Origin: Candidatus Peribacteria bacterium
Lineage (GTDB): Bacteria > Patescibacteriota > Gracilibacteria > Peribacterales > Peribacteraceae
NCBI GenBank assembly: GCA_023245775.1
Contig: JAHFJR010000008.1
Coordinates: 1-47,336, forward strand
Length of the DNA: 47,336 nt
Reading direction: 5' to 3'
The position numbers and the translations under genes were made by a program. This document shows positions 26,888-34,704 of the stretch, piece by piece (position 1 is the first letter of the stretch; each line of letters starts with the position of its first letter). The notes under the pieces are model-generated. The model was not told the origin of the DNA, did not search any database, and saw only the letters and a list, made by a program, of their open reading frames with translations.

Positions 26888-28078
26888 ATGGGGTGTGTGA
26901 AATTTCTTCTTCCGATCATCATCGTCGGAGCTCTTCTTGCCTCGCAGATTGCTTCGGCGCAGGTCAGCTCTTCGCCTTTGAACCTGTGTGCGAATCGGGC
27001 GCTTGAACGTCGTGCTCTTCGCTTGATTCGTGTCCATCGGATGGCCACATGTCAGCCAAAAACTGCCATGAGTTCTTCTTCGGTCTCTTCTTCTGCATCT
27101 TCCCAACCTACTTCACGTACCTCACCTACCAAACCTAGCCAACTTTCCCTCGATCCGCTCTCCGACACCGACATCCATTCGCAATTTCTTCTCCTCGGTG
27201 AAGTCAGTCCTATTCTTGGCGCTGCTTCGATTTTTCTTGAAGAGGAGCCTCTAAGTGTGACGTCTATTTCGATCAATATCACAGCAGAAGTTTCAACAGT
27301 TCAGTCATTTCTGGTCTATGACGATCAGCGACATCTGCTCGGGAACGCAAATCTCGATCCATCGATGTCCACGAACCGCAGTTACAAAGCCTACATCTCA
27401 AACGATGCGTTCGTCATCGACAAGCGTGAACAGCGAAATTTCTACGTTCGTGCCCGACTGAATGCTAGGGATGCCGGAGGCCAGAGCAATCAGGTCGTGC
27501 AGATAGCGAATATCGTCGTGAAGGGTACGGGCGTGTGGAGCAGTCAGTCGTACACGAAGGTCTCGACGCAGACGAGTTCCTACCCCGTGTTCGTCACGTC
27601 ACGTTCTACGATTGTTTCTGTGAAGAATGCTGGGCAGGCGAGTGCATCACTGGTCACGGGATCCAATCGCGAGATCGGCAGATTCCGCTTCATCGGCCGC
27701 AGAACGGATAGTAGCGCACACATTGATCTCACAGATCTCACATTCGAATTGCAGCAGACGGGTGGAGCCGCGCTCACGAATGTTTTTCTAGTAACACCGA
27801 GTGTTACCGAACGGCTTCCATGTACGGTCAATTCTTCTCAGATAACGTGTTCGTCGATTCCGGATGCCTACGGTTCGCTCACCGATGAGCCCCGTACGAT
27901 CATTCTGTACGGCGACGTCACCGCCATCGGTCCGCAGCACGCAAGCCTTCGTTTATCACTCAGTCCTGCCGGTACTTCCGACACTGCAGGCGCAATTTCC
28001 TGGAGCGATGGATCGACGACGTTCACTTGGGTGGCACTGGATGGGACTGCGGTGGATGGGACGCTGTACCAGTATTAG
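26888..28078 (+). CDS. secreted/surface protein with Ser/Thr-rich linker
   Basis: Signal-like MGCVKFLLPIIIVGALLASQIASAQ; SSSSVSSSASSQPTSRTSPTKPSQ linker; beta-rich remainder. Confidence 0.6.
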   Translation: MGCVKFLLPIIIVGALLASQIASAQVSSSPLNLCANRALERRALRLIRVHRMATCQPKTAMSSSSVSSSASSQPTSRTSPTKPSQLSLDPLSDTDIHSQFLLLGEVSPILGAASIFLEEEPLSVTSISINITAEVSTVQSFLVYDDQRHLLGNANLDPSMSTNRSYKAYISNDAFVIDKREQRNFYVRARLNARDAGGQSNQVVQIANIVVKGTGVWSSQSYTKVSTQTSSYPVFVTSRSTIVSVKNAGQASASLVTGSNREIGRFRFIGRRTDSSAHIDLTDLTFELQQTGGAALTNVFLVTPSVTERLPCTVNSSQITCSSIPDAYGSLTDEPRTIILYGDVTAIGPQHASLRLSLSPAGTSDTAGAISWSDGSTTFTWVALDGTAVDGTLYQY

Positions 28079-28129
28079 AACTCCGCGGCCACGGAGGGCC
28101 GCTGCTGATTGAACTATATTATTACATAA

Positions 28130-28177
28130 CAGCAGCACCCCTCCCTGCCTACCGGACAGGCAGGCGCGGGTGCGGCG
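28130..28177. repeat. CAGCAGCACCCCTCC..GGGTGCGGCG repeat interrupted by a CCTGCCTA palindrome
   Basis: CAGCAGCACCCCTCC-CTGCCTACCGGACAGGCAGGCGC-GGGTGCGGCG compared with the uninterrupted copy at 41780-41806. Confidence 0.75.
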
Positions 28178-28179
28178 GA

Positions 28180-30552
28180 TCAACATGCAATGACCTCCTC
28201 GCTCGTTTTCAAAATTCTGATCGGTGCAATGCCGAGTGCCAAACGTTTCGTCGTACCGTTTTCAAATTGCACCTCGATGATATCCCCGCTGCGGCTTCGA
28301 ACGGTGCCGATGCCGAGTGATTTGTGAACGATGCGCATGCCTTCGGAAAGTTCTTCTTCGACGTGCTCCAACCAGTCCTCGCTTTGGGTATCCTGATTGA
28401 AGTCATCGTGTTTCTGTATGAAGGGTTGCACCGAATTTCTTCGGGACTCGGGCGAGGCGCCTGCCTGCCGGTAGGCAGGGTCCGAGCTACGGGAATATGG
28501 ATTGCGGGTATGCGAGCTATGGGTTTGTGACTGCGAACTCGTGAGCCAGCCGAACTGGCTTGTGAGGACATCGCTCTTCACTTCGACGACCTCCTGTGGA
28601 ATGTCCGAGAGGAAACGGCTTCGTGCATTGCTTTGCGATGAGCCCCAGAGCATGCGGGAACCAGCATGCATGAGGGTCAAATGGTCTTTCGCCCGCGTCA
28701 TGCCGACGTAGAGCAAGCGACGCTCTTCTTCCATCTGTTCATGGTCGAGTTGCGACGCACTGTGCGGTAGAATGCCTTCTTCGCAGCCGACGATGGTGAC
28801 GGAACTGAACTCGAGACCTTTGCACAGATGGAGCGTCATCAGCGTCAGAGAATCCGTCGTTTGATCATTGAGTTTGTCGACCTCGGAAATCAACGCAACT
28901 TCTTCGAGGAAACTCATCAGCGATTCCTGTGGTGGCAAGTGATCGTATTTCTTCGTCACAGACACAAGTTCGAGGATATTTTCCCACCTCGTTTCACCTT
29001 CGTCCGTGTCATCCTTCACCCATTTCTCGAGATGTGTCTCACTGATCACATGTTCGGCGAGTGTGCTGACCGGTGCCGTTTTCGCAAGTTCCTGCAGTTT
29101 CTGGATGAGTGTCGTGAATCCAGCGATGCGATTCTTCGTGCCTTCATTCAGGTCATCGACCATGGCAATATGTTGCATCGCCTGCCACAGGCTGATACTC
29201 CGTTCGTTGCAGAAATTTTGCAGTCGCCCCAGCGTCGTATCGCCGATTTTTCGTGATGGGACATTCACGATTCTGAGCAGTGACAATGTGTCGTTCGGGT
29301 TGAGAATCACGTACAGATATGCGAGGATGTCCTTCACTTCCCGCCTCGCATAGAATTTCATCCCGCCGAGAATGCGATAGGGGACACCTGCACGCAGGCA
29401 TGCTTCTTCGAACTGTCTCGATTGTGCGTTCGTGCGGTAGAGGATAACTTGGTCTTTGAGCGGTATTCCTACTTTTTTTCTCTCGAGCACGCTGCGAATG
29501 GCTTCTTCGGCTTCCTTGCGCTCGTCCATCACTTCTTGCAGGAGAATCTTTGCGCCGTTCGTCCTGTCCGTCCACATCTTCTTCTGCGGTCGATTTGGAT
29601 TTGCGCCGATGACGCCGTCCGCGGCATCAAGGACTTGCTGCGTCGATCGGTAATTCCGTTCGAGCTTGATGCTCACGGCGTCCTTGTACTCGCTCTGGAA
29701 CTGCAGAATGTTTCTGATGTCCGCACCGCGAAACGCGTAGATCGACTGATCGGGATCCCCGATGACGCAGAGGTTATGATGTGCCTTTGCGAGCAAACTG
29801 ATCAGCAAATATTGCACGTGGTTCGTGTCCTGATACTCGTCGACATGAAGAAATCTCCACGTGTCCTGATATCGCTTCAGGATTTCGGGGCACTCGGTGA
29901 AGAGTCGCACGGTCTCGAGGAGCAGATCATCGAAGTCCATCGCGTTCGCCTCCTTCAGTTTCTTCTGATACGCATTGTAGATCTCCGCAAGACGATGGGT
30001 CGTGTGTGTGACGGCAGCTGTTCTTGCCTGTGAAGGACTGACCGCTTCGCTCTTGAAGCCTGAAACGTGAGCGATGGCCGTACGTGGCTTCAGTTCTTCG
30101 GGCGTGATCTTCATGTCTTTGAGCACCGAGACCATCAGTTTCTCCTGATCGTCCGTGTCGTAGATCACGAAGGAGCGGTTGCGTCCGAGGGCTTCGATAT
30201 CGCGCCGCAGAATGCGCACGCAGATGGAATGGAAGGTGCCGGAGAGGGGGAGAGAGGGATGGGGGGGAGGGTTGGGGTTGGGGTTTGGGAAAGCGTCGAT
30301 CCCGCTGGTGATACGGAGAATTCTCGCAATGCGTTCCTTCAATTCGTTCGCCGCTTTGTTCGTGAAGGTGACGGCGAGGATCTGCCATGCGGGTACGCCT
30401 TGAGAGATCAGATGTGCGATGCGGTGTGTGATGGTTCTGGTCTTCCCTGAGCCCGCTCCGGCAAGGATCAGGAGCGGTCCTTTGAGCGTATTCACGGCTT
30501 TCGTTTGCTCTTCGTTGAGGCCTGCGAAAATGGGGTCGGGGGTCGTGCTCAT
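28180..30552 (-). CDS. UvrD/PcrA-family superfamily 1 DNA helicase
   Basis: LNEEQTKAVNTLKGPLLILAGAGSGKTRTI, DEYQDTN, GDPDQSIYAFRGA, VTIVGCEEGILPH; start MSTTPDPIF. Confidence 0.93.
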   Translation of the reverse strand: MSTTPDPIFAGLNEEQTKAVNTLKGPLLILAGAGSGKTRTITHRIAHLISQGVPAWQILAVTFTNKAANELKERIARILRITSGIDAFPNPNPNPPPHPSLPLSGTFHSICVRILRRDIEALGRNRSFVIYDTDDQEKLMVSVLKDMKITPEELKPRTAIAHVSGFKSEAVSPSQARTAAVTHTTHRLAEIYNAYQKKLKEANAMDFDDLLLETVRLFTECPEILKRYQDTWRFLHVDEYQDTNHVQYLLISLLAKAHHNLCVIGDPDQSIYAFRGADIRNILQFQSEYKDAVSIKLERNYRSTQQVLDAADGVIGANPNRPQKKMWTDRTNGAKILLQEVMDERKEAEEAIRSVLERKKVGIPLKDQVILYRTNAQSRQFEEACLRAGVPYRILGGMKFYARREVKDILAYLYVILNPNDTLSLLRIVNVPSRKIGDTTLGRLQNFCNERSISLWQAMQHIAMVDDLNEGTKNRIAGFTTLIQKLQELAKTAPVSTLAEHVISETHLEKWVKDDTDEGETRWENILELVSVTKKYDHLPPQESLMSFLEEVALISEVDKLNDQTTDSLTLMTLHLCKGLEFSSVTIVGCEEGILPHSASQLDHEQMEEERRLLYVGMTRAKDHLTLMHAGSRMLWGSSQSNARSRFLSDIPQEVVEVKSDVLTSQFGWLTSSQSQTHSSHTRNPYSRSSDPAYRQAGASPESRRNSVQPFIQKHDDFNQDTQSEDWLEHVEEELSEGMRIVHKSLGIGTVRSRSGDIIEVQFENGTTKRLALGIAPIRILKTSEEVIAC
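28460..28479. repeat. CCTGCCTG palindromic element in frame in the helicase gene
   Basis: CCTGCCTGCCGGTAGGCAGG; encodes PAYRQAG. Confidence 0.75.
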
Positions 30553-30600
30553 GAGGTGATGAGAATAGCATAGGTTTTTTCGCATTTTCTCCCCCTGACC

Positions 30601-30721
30601 TACTGCCTCACTCCGGCGCTGATGCGCCACCTCTCTCCCTCAAGGGAGAGAGGAATTCAAGGAACAATGAAAACAGTGCGCCCCTCTCCCTTCAGGGAGA
30701 GGGGAAGGGGGTGAGGCAGTA
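30601..30721. repeat. pair of inverted CCCTCTCCCTnnAGGGAGAGGG repeats
   Basis: TACTGCCTCAC/GTGAGGCAGTA outer arms; CCTCTCTCCCTCAAGGGAGAGAGG and CCCCTCTCCCTTCAGGGAGAGGGG inside. Confidence 0.75.
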
Positions 30722-30771
30722 AGGCCTTGAATAAAAAAGAGCGAGTCTTCTGAACCGTATCTGCTGTAATT

Positions 30772-30984
30772 TCAATTGCCTATTTCCGGTTGCTCAAGTG
30801 CTGCTTCTAAATCAAAACCGGATGAATCCGACTTTGTATTGCGTTCCAAATCATGAACGAATCGCATCAGAGGACTATTCTTCAGATTTCGCTCGACTGG
30901 TTCTGTTTGTAAGTATTCAGGACGACAAGATGCTTGTGTCGGACCGTGCCATTTTGCTTCTGTCTTTTCGTTGAGTGTGTTCAT
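30772..30984 (-). CDS. hypothetical protein
   Basis: 70-aa ORF, same strand as neighbours; no recognised motif. Confidence 0.35.
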   Translation of the reverse strand: MNTLNEKTEAKWHGPTQASCRPEYLQTEPVERNLKNSPLMRFVHDLERNTKSDSSGFDLEAALEQPEIGN

Positions 30985-31009
30985 AAAAGAAAGAAAGAGA
31001 AAAATAATC

Positions 31010-32185
31010 TCACAGCAACCTCTGCGCCATCACCTCTTCCGCTTCCTCCAGATGTTTCTTCTTCACCGATGCCTTCGGAGCGGCAAGTTGTTGTGCTGAA
31101 AGATTTTGCTCACTGAGACTCGTTGCGAGACGTTTGATTTCGGAGGCCGAGAACTGACTGACCTTCTTCTCCCCGTTCTTCTGTTCCACTTCTGCGGCGA
31201 TCTCGGGATCGATGCGTGACACACGCTCGAGTGTATCGGCGCCGTGCTTCGTGAGCAGCAGTTCGTAGGCGTTCCGGTAACTGATGTGTGTGGCGAGTTC
31301 CGAGAGCATATTGATGATGTTCTCGCGCTTCTGTGGATCGAGAGATTCTGCGAGTTCGTAGGTGGAAATACGCTTCAGCGAAGCGAGGATAGGTGCAAGC
31401 GCTTCGCGCGAGACGACATAGAAGTAGTACTCGCCGACGGCGTAGATGAGTTTCTTCAGTTCGCCGATGGCTTCGGTCGGAACGACGAGGAACACGTGCG
31501 GATAGATCTTGCTGTTCTTCTTCACCTTCTCGGCCGTACTCTTCACGGCGTCATTGATATAGGTTTGCAGACTTTCGGCCTTGCTCGCTTTGGCATCGAA
31601 GATGACGTACTGGCCGAGGAACTCGATGAGGAAATCCGGCTTCAGCTTGCCGTCGAACTCTTCTGGAAGATTCGTATTCGAATACGAGGTGAACTGCAGA
31701 TGTGGCAGTTTGCAGAGATCGGTGAGGGTCGCGATGACGGCATTCTCGTGGTCGGCCCACACACGGTCGCGTTCTTCTTCCAGCTTCTGCATGCGCGTTT
31801 CATCTTCACGAATCACGCGCTGCCTCTCTTCTCTCAGTGTCTGCTCCGCCGACTGCAGTTTCTCGACCATGTGTCTGGATTCTTCCTCCTGCTGCTCTCG
31901 CTTCGTTTCGATCTTCGTGAGTTTCGATTGCAGGCTATCTCGTTCTTTGCTGGCACTGCCGAGCTCGGCTTTCAGTCGCTCGTGCTCGGCGAACATCTGC
32001 TTATTTGCACCCGACAGCTTGTTCCGTTCTGCTTTCTCATTCTCCAGATCCTTCTCCAGTCTTGCGAGATCTTTACTAAGATCCGCGGCTTGTAGAGGCG
32101 CTTGCGACTTCTTCAGTTGCAGTGCCAAACTGGCGAGAACTCCGAGTGAGCAGATCGAAACGAGGATGATCAGGAGAGTGTTCAT
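31010..32185 (-). CDS. RmuC-like protein (coiled coil + PD-(D/E)XK-like domain)
   Basis: N-terminal TM, long coiled coil, GKLKPDFLIEFLGQYVIFDAKAS and HVFLVVPTEAIGEL. Confidence 0.6.
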   Translation of the reverse strand: MNTLLIILVSICSLGVLASLALQLKKSQAPLQAADLSKDLARLEKDLENEKAERNKLSGANKQMFAEHERLKAELGSASKERDSLQSKLTKIETKREQQEEESRHMVEKLQSAEQTLREERQRVIREDETRMQKLEEERDRVWADHENAVIATLTDLCKLPHLQFTSYSNTNLPEEFDGKLKPDFLIEFLGQYVIFDAKASKAESLQTYINDAVKSTAEKVKKNSKIYPHVFLVVPTEAIGELKKLIYAVGEYYFYVVSREALAPILASLKRISTYELAESLDPQKRENIINMLSELATHISYRNAYELLLTKHGADTLERVSRIDPEIAAEVEQKNGEKKVSQFSASEIKRLATSLSEQNLSAQQLAAPKASVKKKHLEEAEEVMAQRLL

Positions 32186-32274
32186 AGTGAAATACTAACA
32201 GGGTTTATCCTGAGAGTAATCTCAGGGTTTACCTTGATTATAGTCTCAAGGTTTACCCTGAGCGTAGTCGAAGG

Positions 32275-32290
32275 GTGGACGTTTGTCCAC
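32275..32290. promoter_or_regulatory. candidate LexA-box-like palindrome upstream of the rmuC-like gene
   Basis: GTGGAC GTTT GTCCAC; 15/16 identical to the palindrome in the lexA promoter. Confidence 0.4.
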
Positions 32291-32293
32291 TTT

Positions 32294-32530
32294 TTAGGCT
32301 GCTTGGTCTTTAGATTTATCGAGAATAACTTCGTTTCCGATTTTGATTTTTAGAATTGCGGATGTGTTCATTTCTACTTCGAATATGACTTTTTTCCCTG
32401 CAGCCAATGTTTGTAAGACTATATCAGAACATTTCTGTTCAGGAGACCCTGGAAATTCTGCTGCGCGCTTGAAGTTGACAGACACTACTGGGTTGTCCAG
32501 TGAATGTGCAATCTGTAAATCAATAGCCAT
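32294..32530 (-). CDS. hypothetical protein
   Basis: 78-aa ORF. Confidence 0.4.
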   Translation of the reverse strand: MAIDLQIAHSLDNPVVSVNFKRAAEFPGSPEQKCSDIVLQTLAAGKKVIFEVEMNTSAILKIKIGNEVILDKSKDQAA

Positions 32531-32799
32531 ATGTGTAGAGGGGAAAGAATTTATTCCTATTTTATTACACTTATTTTATTTGTCAAATGATATGGATACA
32601 AGCCAAAATATCCATGGTACTTCCATTCTTGCATGGCTTTCCACTGCGCAACTCTTGACTTTTTTCCTTTGCCGAGTACCATGATCCGGCTGTCGCGCTT
32701 CCCCCTTAGCTTTCGCTTCCGGAGAGGCCCGAAGATTTGTTTTCTTGCTCTGCCACGGCGCTTGCGAGCGCCCGTGGTCCGCATTTCACCCCCTCTCGT

Positions 32800-33069
32800 A
32801 TGGCTCTCAAGCGCACGATGAAGAAGAAGATCATCAAGAAGTTCCAGACACATGAGAAGGACACTGGTTCCCCTGAGGTGCAGGTGGGGCTCCTCACCAA
32901 GAAGGTTGACGAAGTCACCAAGCATCTGAAGGAACATAAGAAGGACAACTCCGCACGTCGCGGCCTCCTAGCGAACGTCGCACGTCGTCGAAAACTTCTC
33001 ACGTACCTCAAGATGAACAAGCCGGAGGCGTATCAGAAGACGATCGACGTACTGGATCTGAAGAAGTAG
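32800..33069 (+). CDS. rpsO: 30S ribosomal protein S15
   Basis: FQTHEKDTGSPEVQVGLLTKKVDEVTKHLKEHKKDNSARRGLLANVARRRKLLTYLK. Confidence 0.97.
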   Translation: MALKRTMKKKIIKKFQTHEKDTGSPEVQVGLLTKKVDEVTKHLKEHKKDNSARRGLLANVARRRKLLTYLKMNKPEAYQKTIDVLDLKK

Positions 33070-33224
33070 GAATTGCACTTTTCATTTCACACCACTTCGT
33101 CCGCTCCGGCGGACTTCGCGGTGCGAGAAGTGTTGTCACGAGATGCTGAAACGGGTTTTTTCTATTGCAGATTGCAATAATTTGTACTACAATTGTCATG
33201 TTTTAGCATTTCACTCTCTTTCCT

Positions 33225-33527
33225 ATGTCTACCGTTCAGGTTCGTGTATCGGAGAAGAGCAAGAAGAATGTCGAGAAGATTCTCGAGTCTCTTGGTCTCG
33301 ATGTCACGACGGCAGTACGTATGTTCTTCTGCCGCATCGAGATGGAACATGGTCTGCCTTTTCCTGTGAGACAGAAACAGAAATTGACGGTGAACGGTTT
33401 CACGCCGGAGTTTGAGGCGGAGGTGCTGGAGGCAATGAAGAACCCCGATCTTTCGCCTGGGTTTGACACGGCTGAGGAGGCGATTGCCTATCTCCATTCC
33501 CTTGGTCTTTCCGGCAAGTGCTCATGA
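33225..33527 (+). CDS. RelB/DinJ-family antitoxin
   Basis: MSTVQVRVSEKSKKNVEKILESLGLDVTTAVRMFFCRIEMEHGLPF. Confidence 0.8.
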   Translation: MSTVQVRVSEKSKKNVEKILESLGLDVTTAVRMFFCRIEMEHGLPFPVRQKQKLTVNGFTPEFEAEVLEAMKNPDLSPGFDTAEEAIAYLHSLGLSGKCS

Positions 33528-33784
33528 AAATCTTCTTTGCAAAAAAGATGACGAAGCAGTACTGGAAATTGCGTTCGGAAGATCGTGAACGCGTGGACAG
33601 TGCGATACAGGTCTTCCGGAATGATCCTTTCGATCCGACATTGAAGAATCATGCACTGAAAGGACCGATGAAGGGTGCGCGCGCGATCTCTGCAGGCTTT
33701 GATCTTCGTATCATTTTTGAAGAACGTGACGGTTATGCCATTGTGCTTATGATCGCCGTGGGAACACATGGGGAGGTGTATTGA
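33524..33784 (+). CDS. YafQ/RelE-family toxin
   Basis: ATGA overlap with antitoxin; LKNHALKGPMKGARAISAGFDLRIIFEERDGYAIVLMIAVGTHGEVY. Confidence 0.8.
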   Translation: MKIFFAKKMTKQYWKLRSEDRERVDSAIQVFRNDPFDPTLKNHALKGPMKGARAISAGFDLRIIFEERDGYAIVLMIAVGTHGEVY

Positions 33785-33797
33785 CGCGAATGTCTCC

Positions 33798-33827
33798 CAG
33801 AAAACCATTGATGTGCTGGACTTGAAG
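33798..33827 (+). pseudogene. relic of an rpsO 3' end
   Basis: CAGAAAACCATTGATGTGCTGGACTTGAAG = QKTIDVLDLK, identical at the protein level to the end of rpsO (33034-33063). Confidence 0.65.
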
Positions 33828-33854
33828 AGTGTGAGCTCTCTACAATGTTCGCAT

Positions 33855-34172
33855 ATGGAAAAAACGCAATTCCTTGATCTGACAGACATTGATTCCAATA
33901 CCTTCGATCGTCTTTCTTCCAGTGATCGGCTTGAACTCTTCGCTGCCTGCGATAGGGCGATTGAGCATGCTTCTAACCATGAGGAAGCCAAGATTTTGGC
34001 TGCAGAAGCGGTAGCAAGGGTCACAAAAGAATGGAGAGAATGCATCAAACATCTTTCCTACTATGTCGTTCCTCCTGGAGAAACAGAATCAGTTGCCTCA
34101 CTTGAGAATCGATTGAAGCGCTTGAAGCAGAGGGTGGGTCTGTCGGATTCACCTCAATCGGTGCCGGTTTAG
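33855..34172 (+). CDS. hypothetical protein
   Basis: 105-aa ORF starting MEKTQFLDLTDID. Confidence 0.45.
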   Translation: MEKTQFLDLTDIDSNTFDRLSSSDRLELFAACDRAIEHASNHEEAKILAAEAVARVTKEWRECIKHLSYYVVPPGETESVASLENRLKRLKQRVGLSDSPQSVPV

Positions 34173-34229
34173 TTTTTCCAACGGTACATTTTCTTGACTC
34201 TCATTAACTCGGTCTTATACTGTTCCTGT

Positions 34230-34472
34230 ATGGCTGAAGTTGAATCAAAGTTATCGGCTGCTACGAGTATTGGTTTGGACACTATTGTCATCTTTGATCC
34301 TGTACATCATCGATACGTTGCCTGCCTAGTATCGCCGGATGGAAAGCGACTTGGTAGCATTCAGGGCGAGGCCAAAGACTCAGCTTCTTTCATGGATGAT
34401 CCAGAACCCATTCGACGGGAAGCCGTGGAAGCTTTACGCAGAAGAGTCATGAAATTGCTCGATGCGGCTTAG
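34230..34472 (+). CDS. hypothetical protein, possibly leaderless mRNA
   Basis: MAEVESKLSAATSIGLDTIVIFDP; TTGACT-16 nt-TATACT ends 8 nt before ATG. Confidence 0.5.
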   Translation: MAEVESKLSAATSIGLDTIVIFDPVHHRYVACLVSPDGKRLGSIQGEAKDSASFMDDPEPIRREAVEALRRRVMKLLDAA

Positions 34473-34704
34473 GAGAAGTTTTCTTTTCGAGTTCATCTAG
34501 TATTTCAGCCAAAAACCTCTACGATAGAGTTACGCTCTTTCCTCACACCATTCGGTTTTTGTCTGGATTTACGAATCAGGGTCCTTTGGATGCTGGCCGC
34601 GGGTAGAAAACCCGCTCCCAAGAGGAAATTGATTTGTAGATCCAACCCATACAAGAATCCATTGGCTCGAGGGGAGGGCACCTATTTCTTCCCTCTTTAA
34701 TTGT

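Noticed and set aside
26857-27106. N-terminal extension of rsmA in the ORF track
   Set aside because: Arg-rich sequence overlapping the divergent secreted-protein gene; homology begins at MLLDEIRQ
30601-30721. CRISPR-like array
   Set aside because: Only two inverted palindromes, no regular direct repeats or spacers; no cas genes in the window
31244-32095. 283-aa plus-strand ORF opposite the rmuC-like gene
   Set aside because: Low-complexity Leu/Arg/Phe-rich shadow of a coiled-coil gene
32557-32937. 126-aa ORF antisense to rpsO
   Set aside because: Overlaps rpsO on the opposite strand and has the composition of a shadow ORF; no motif
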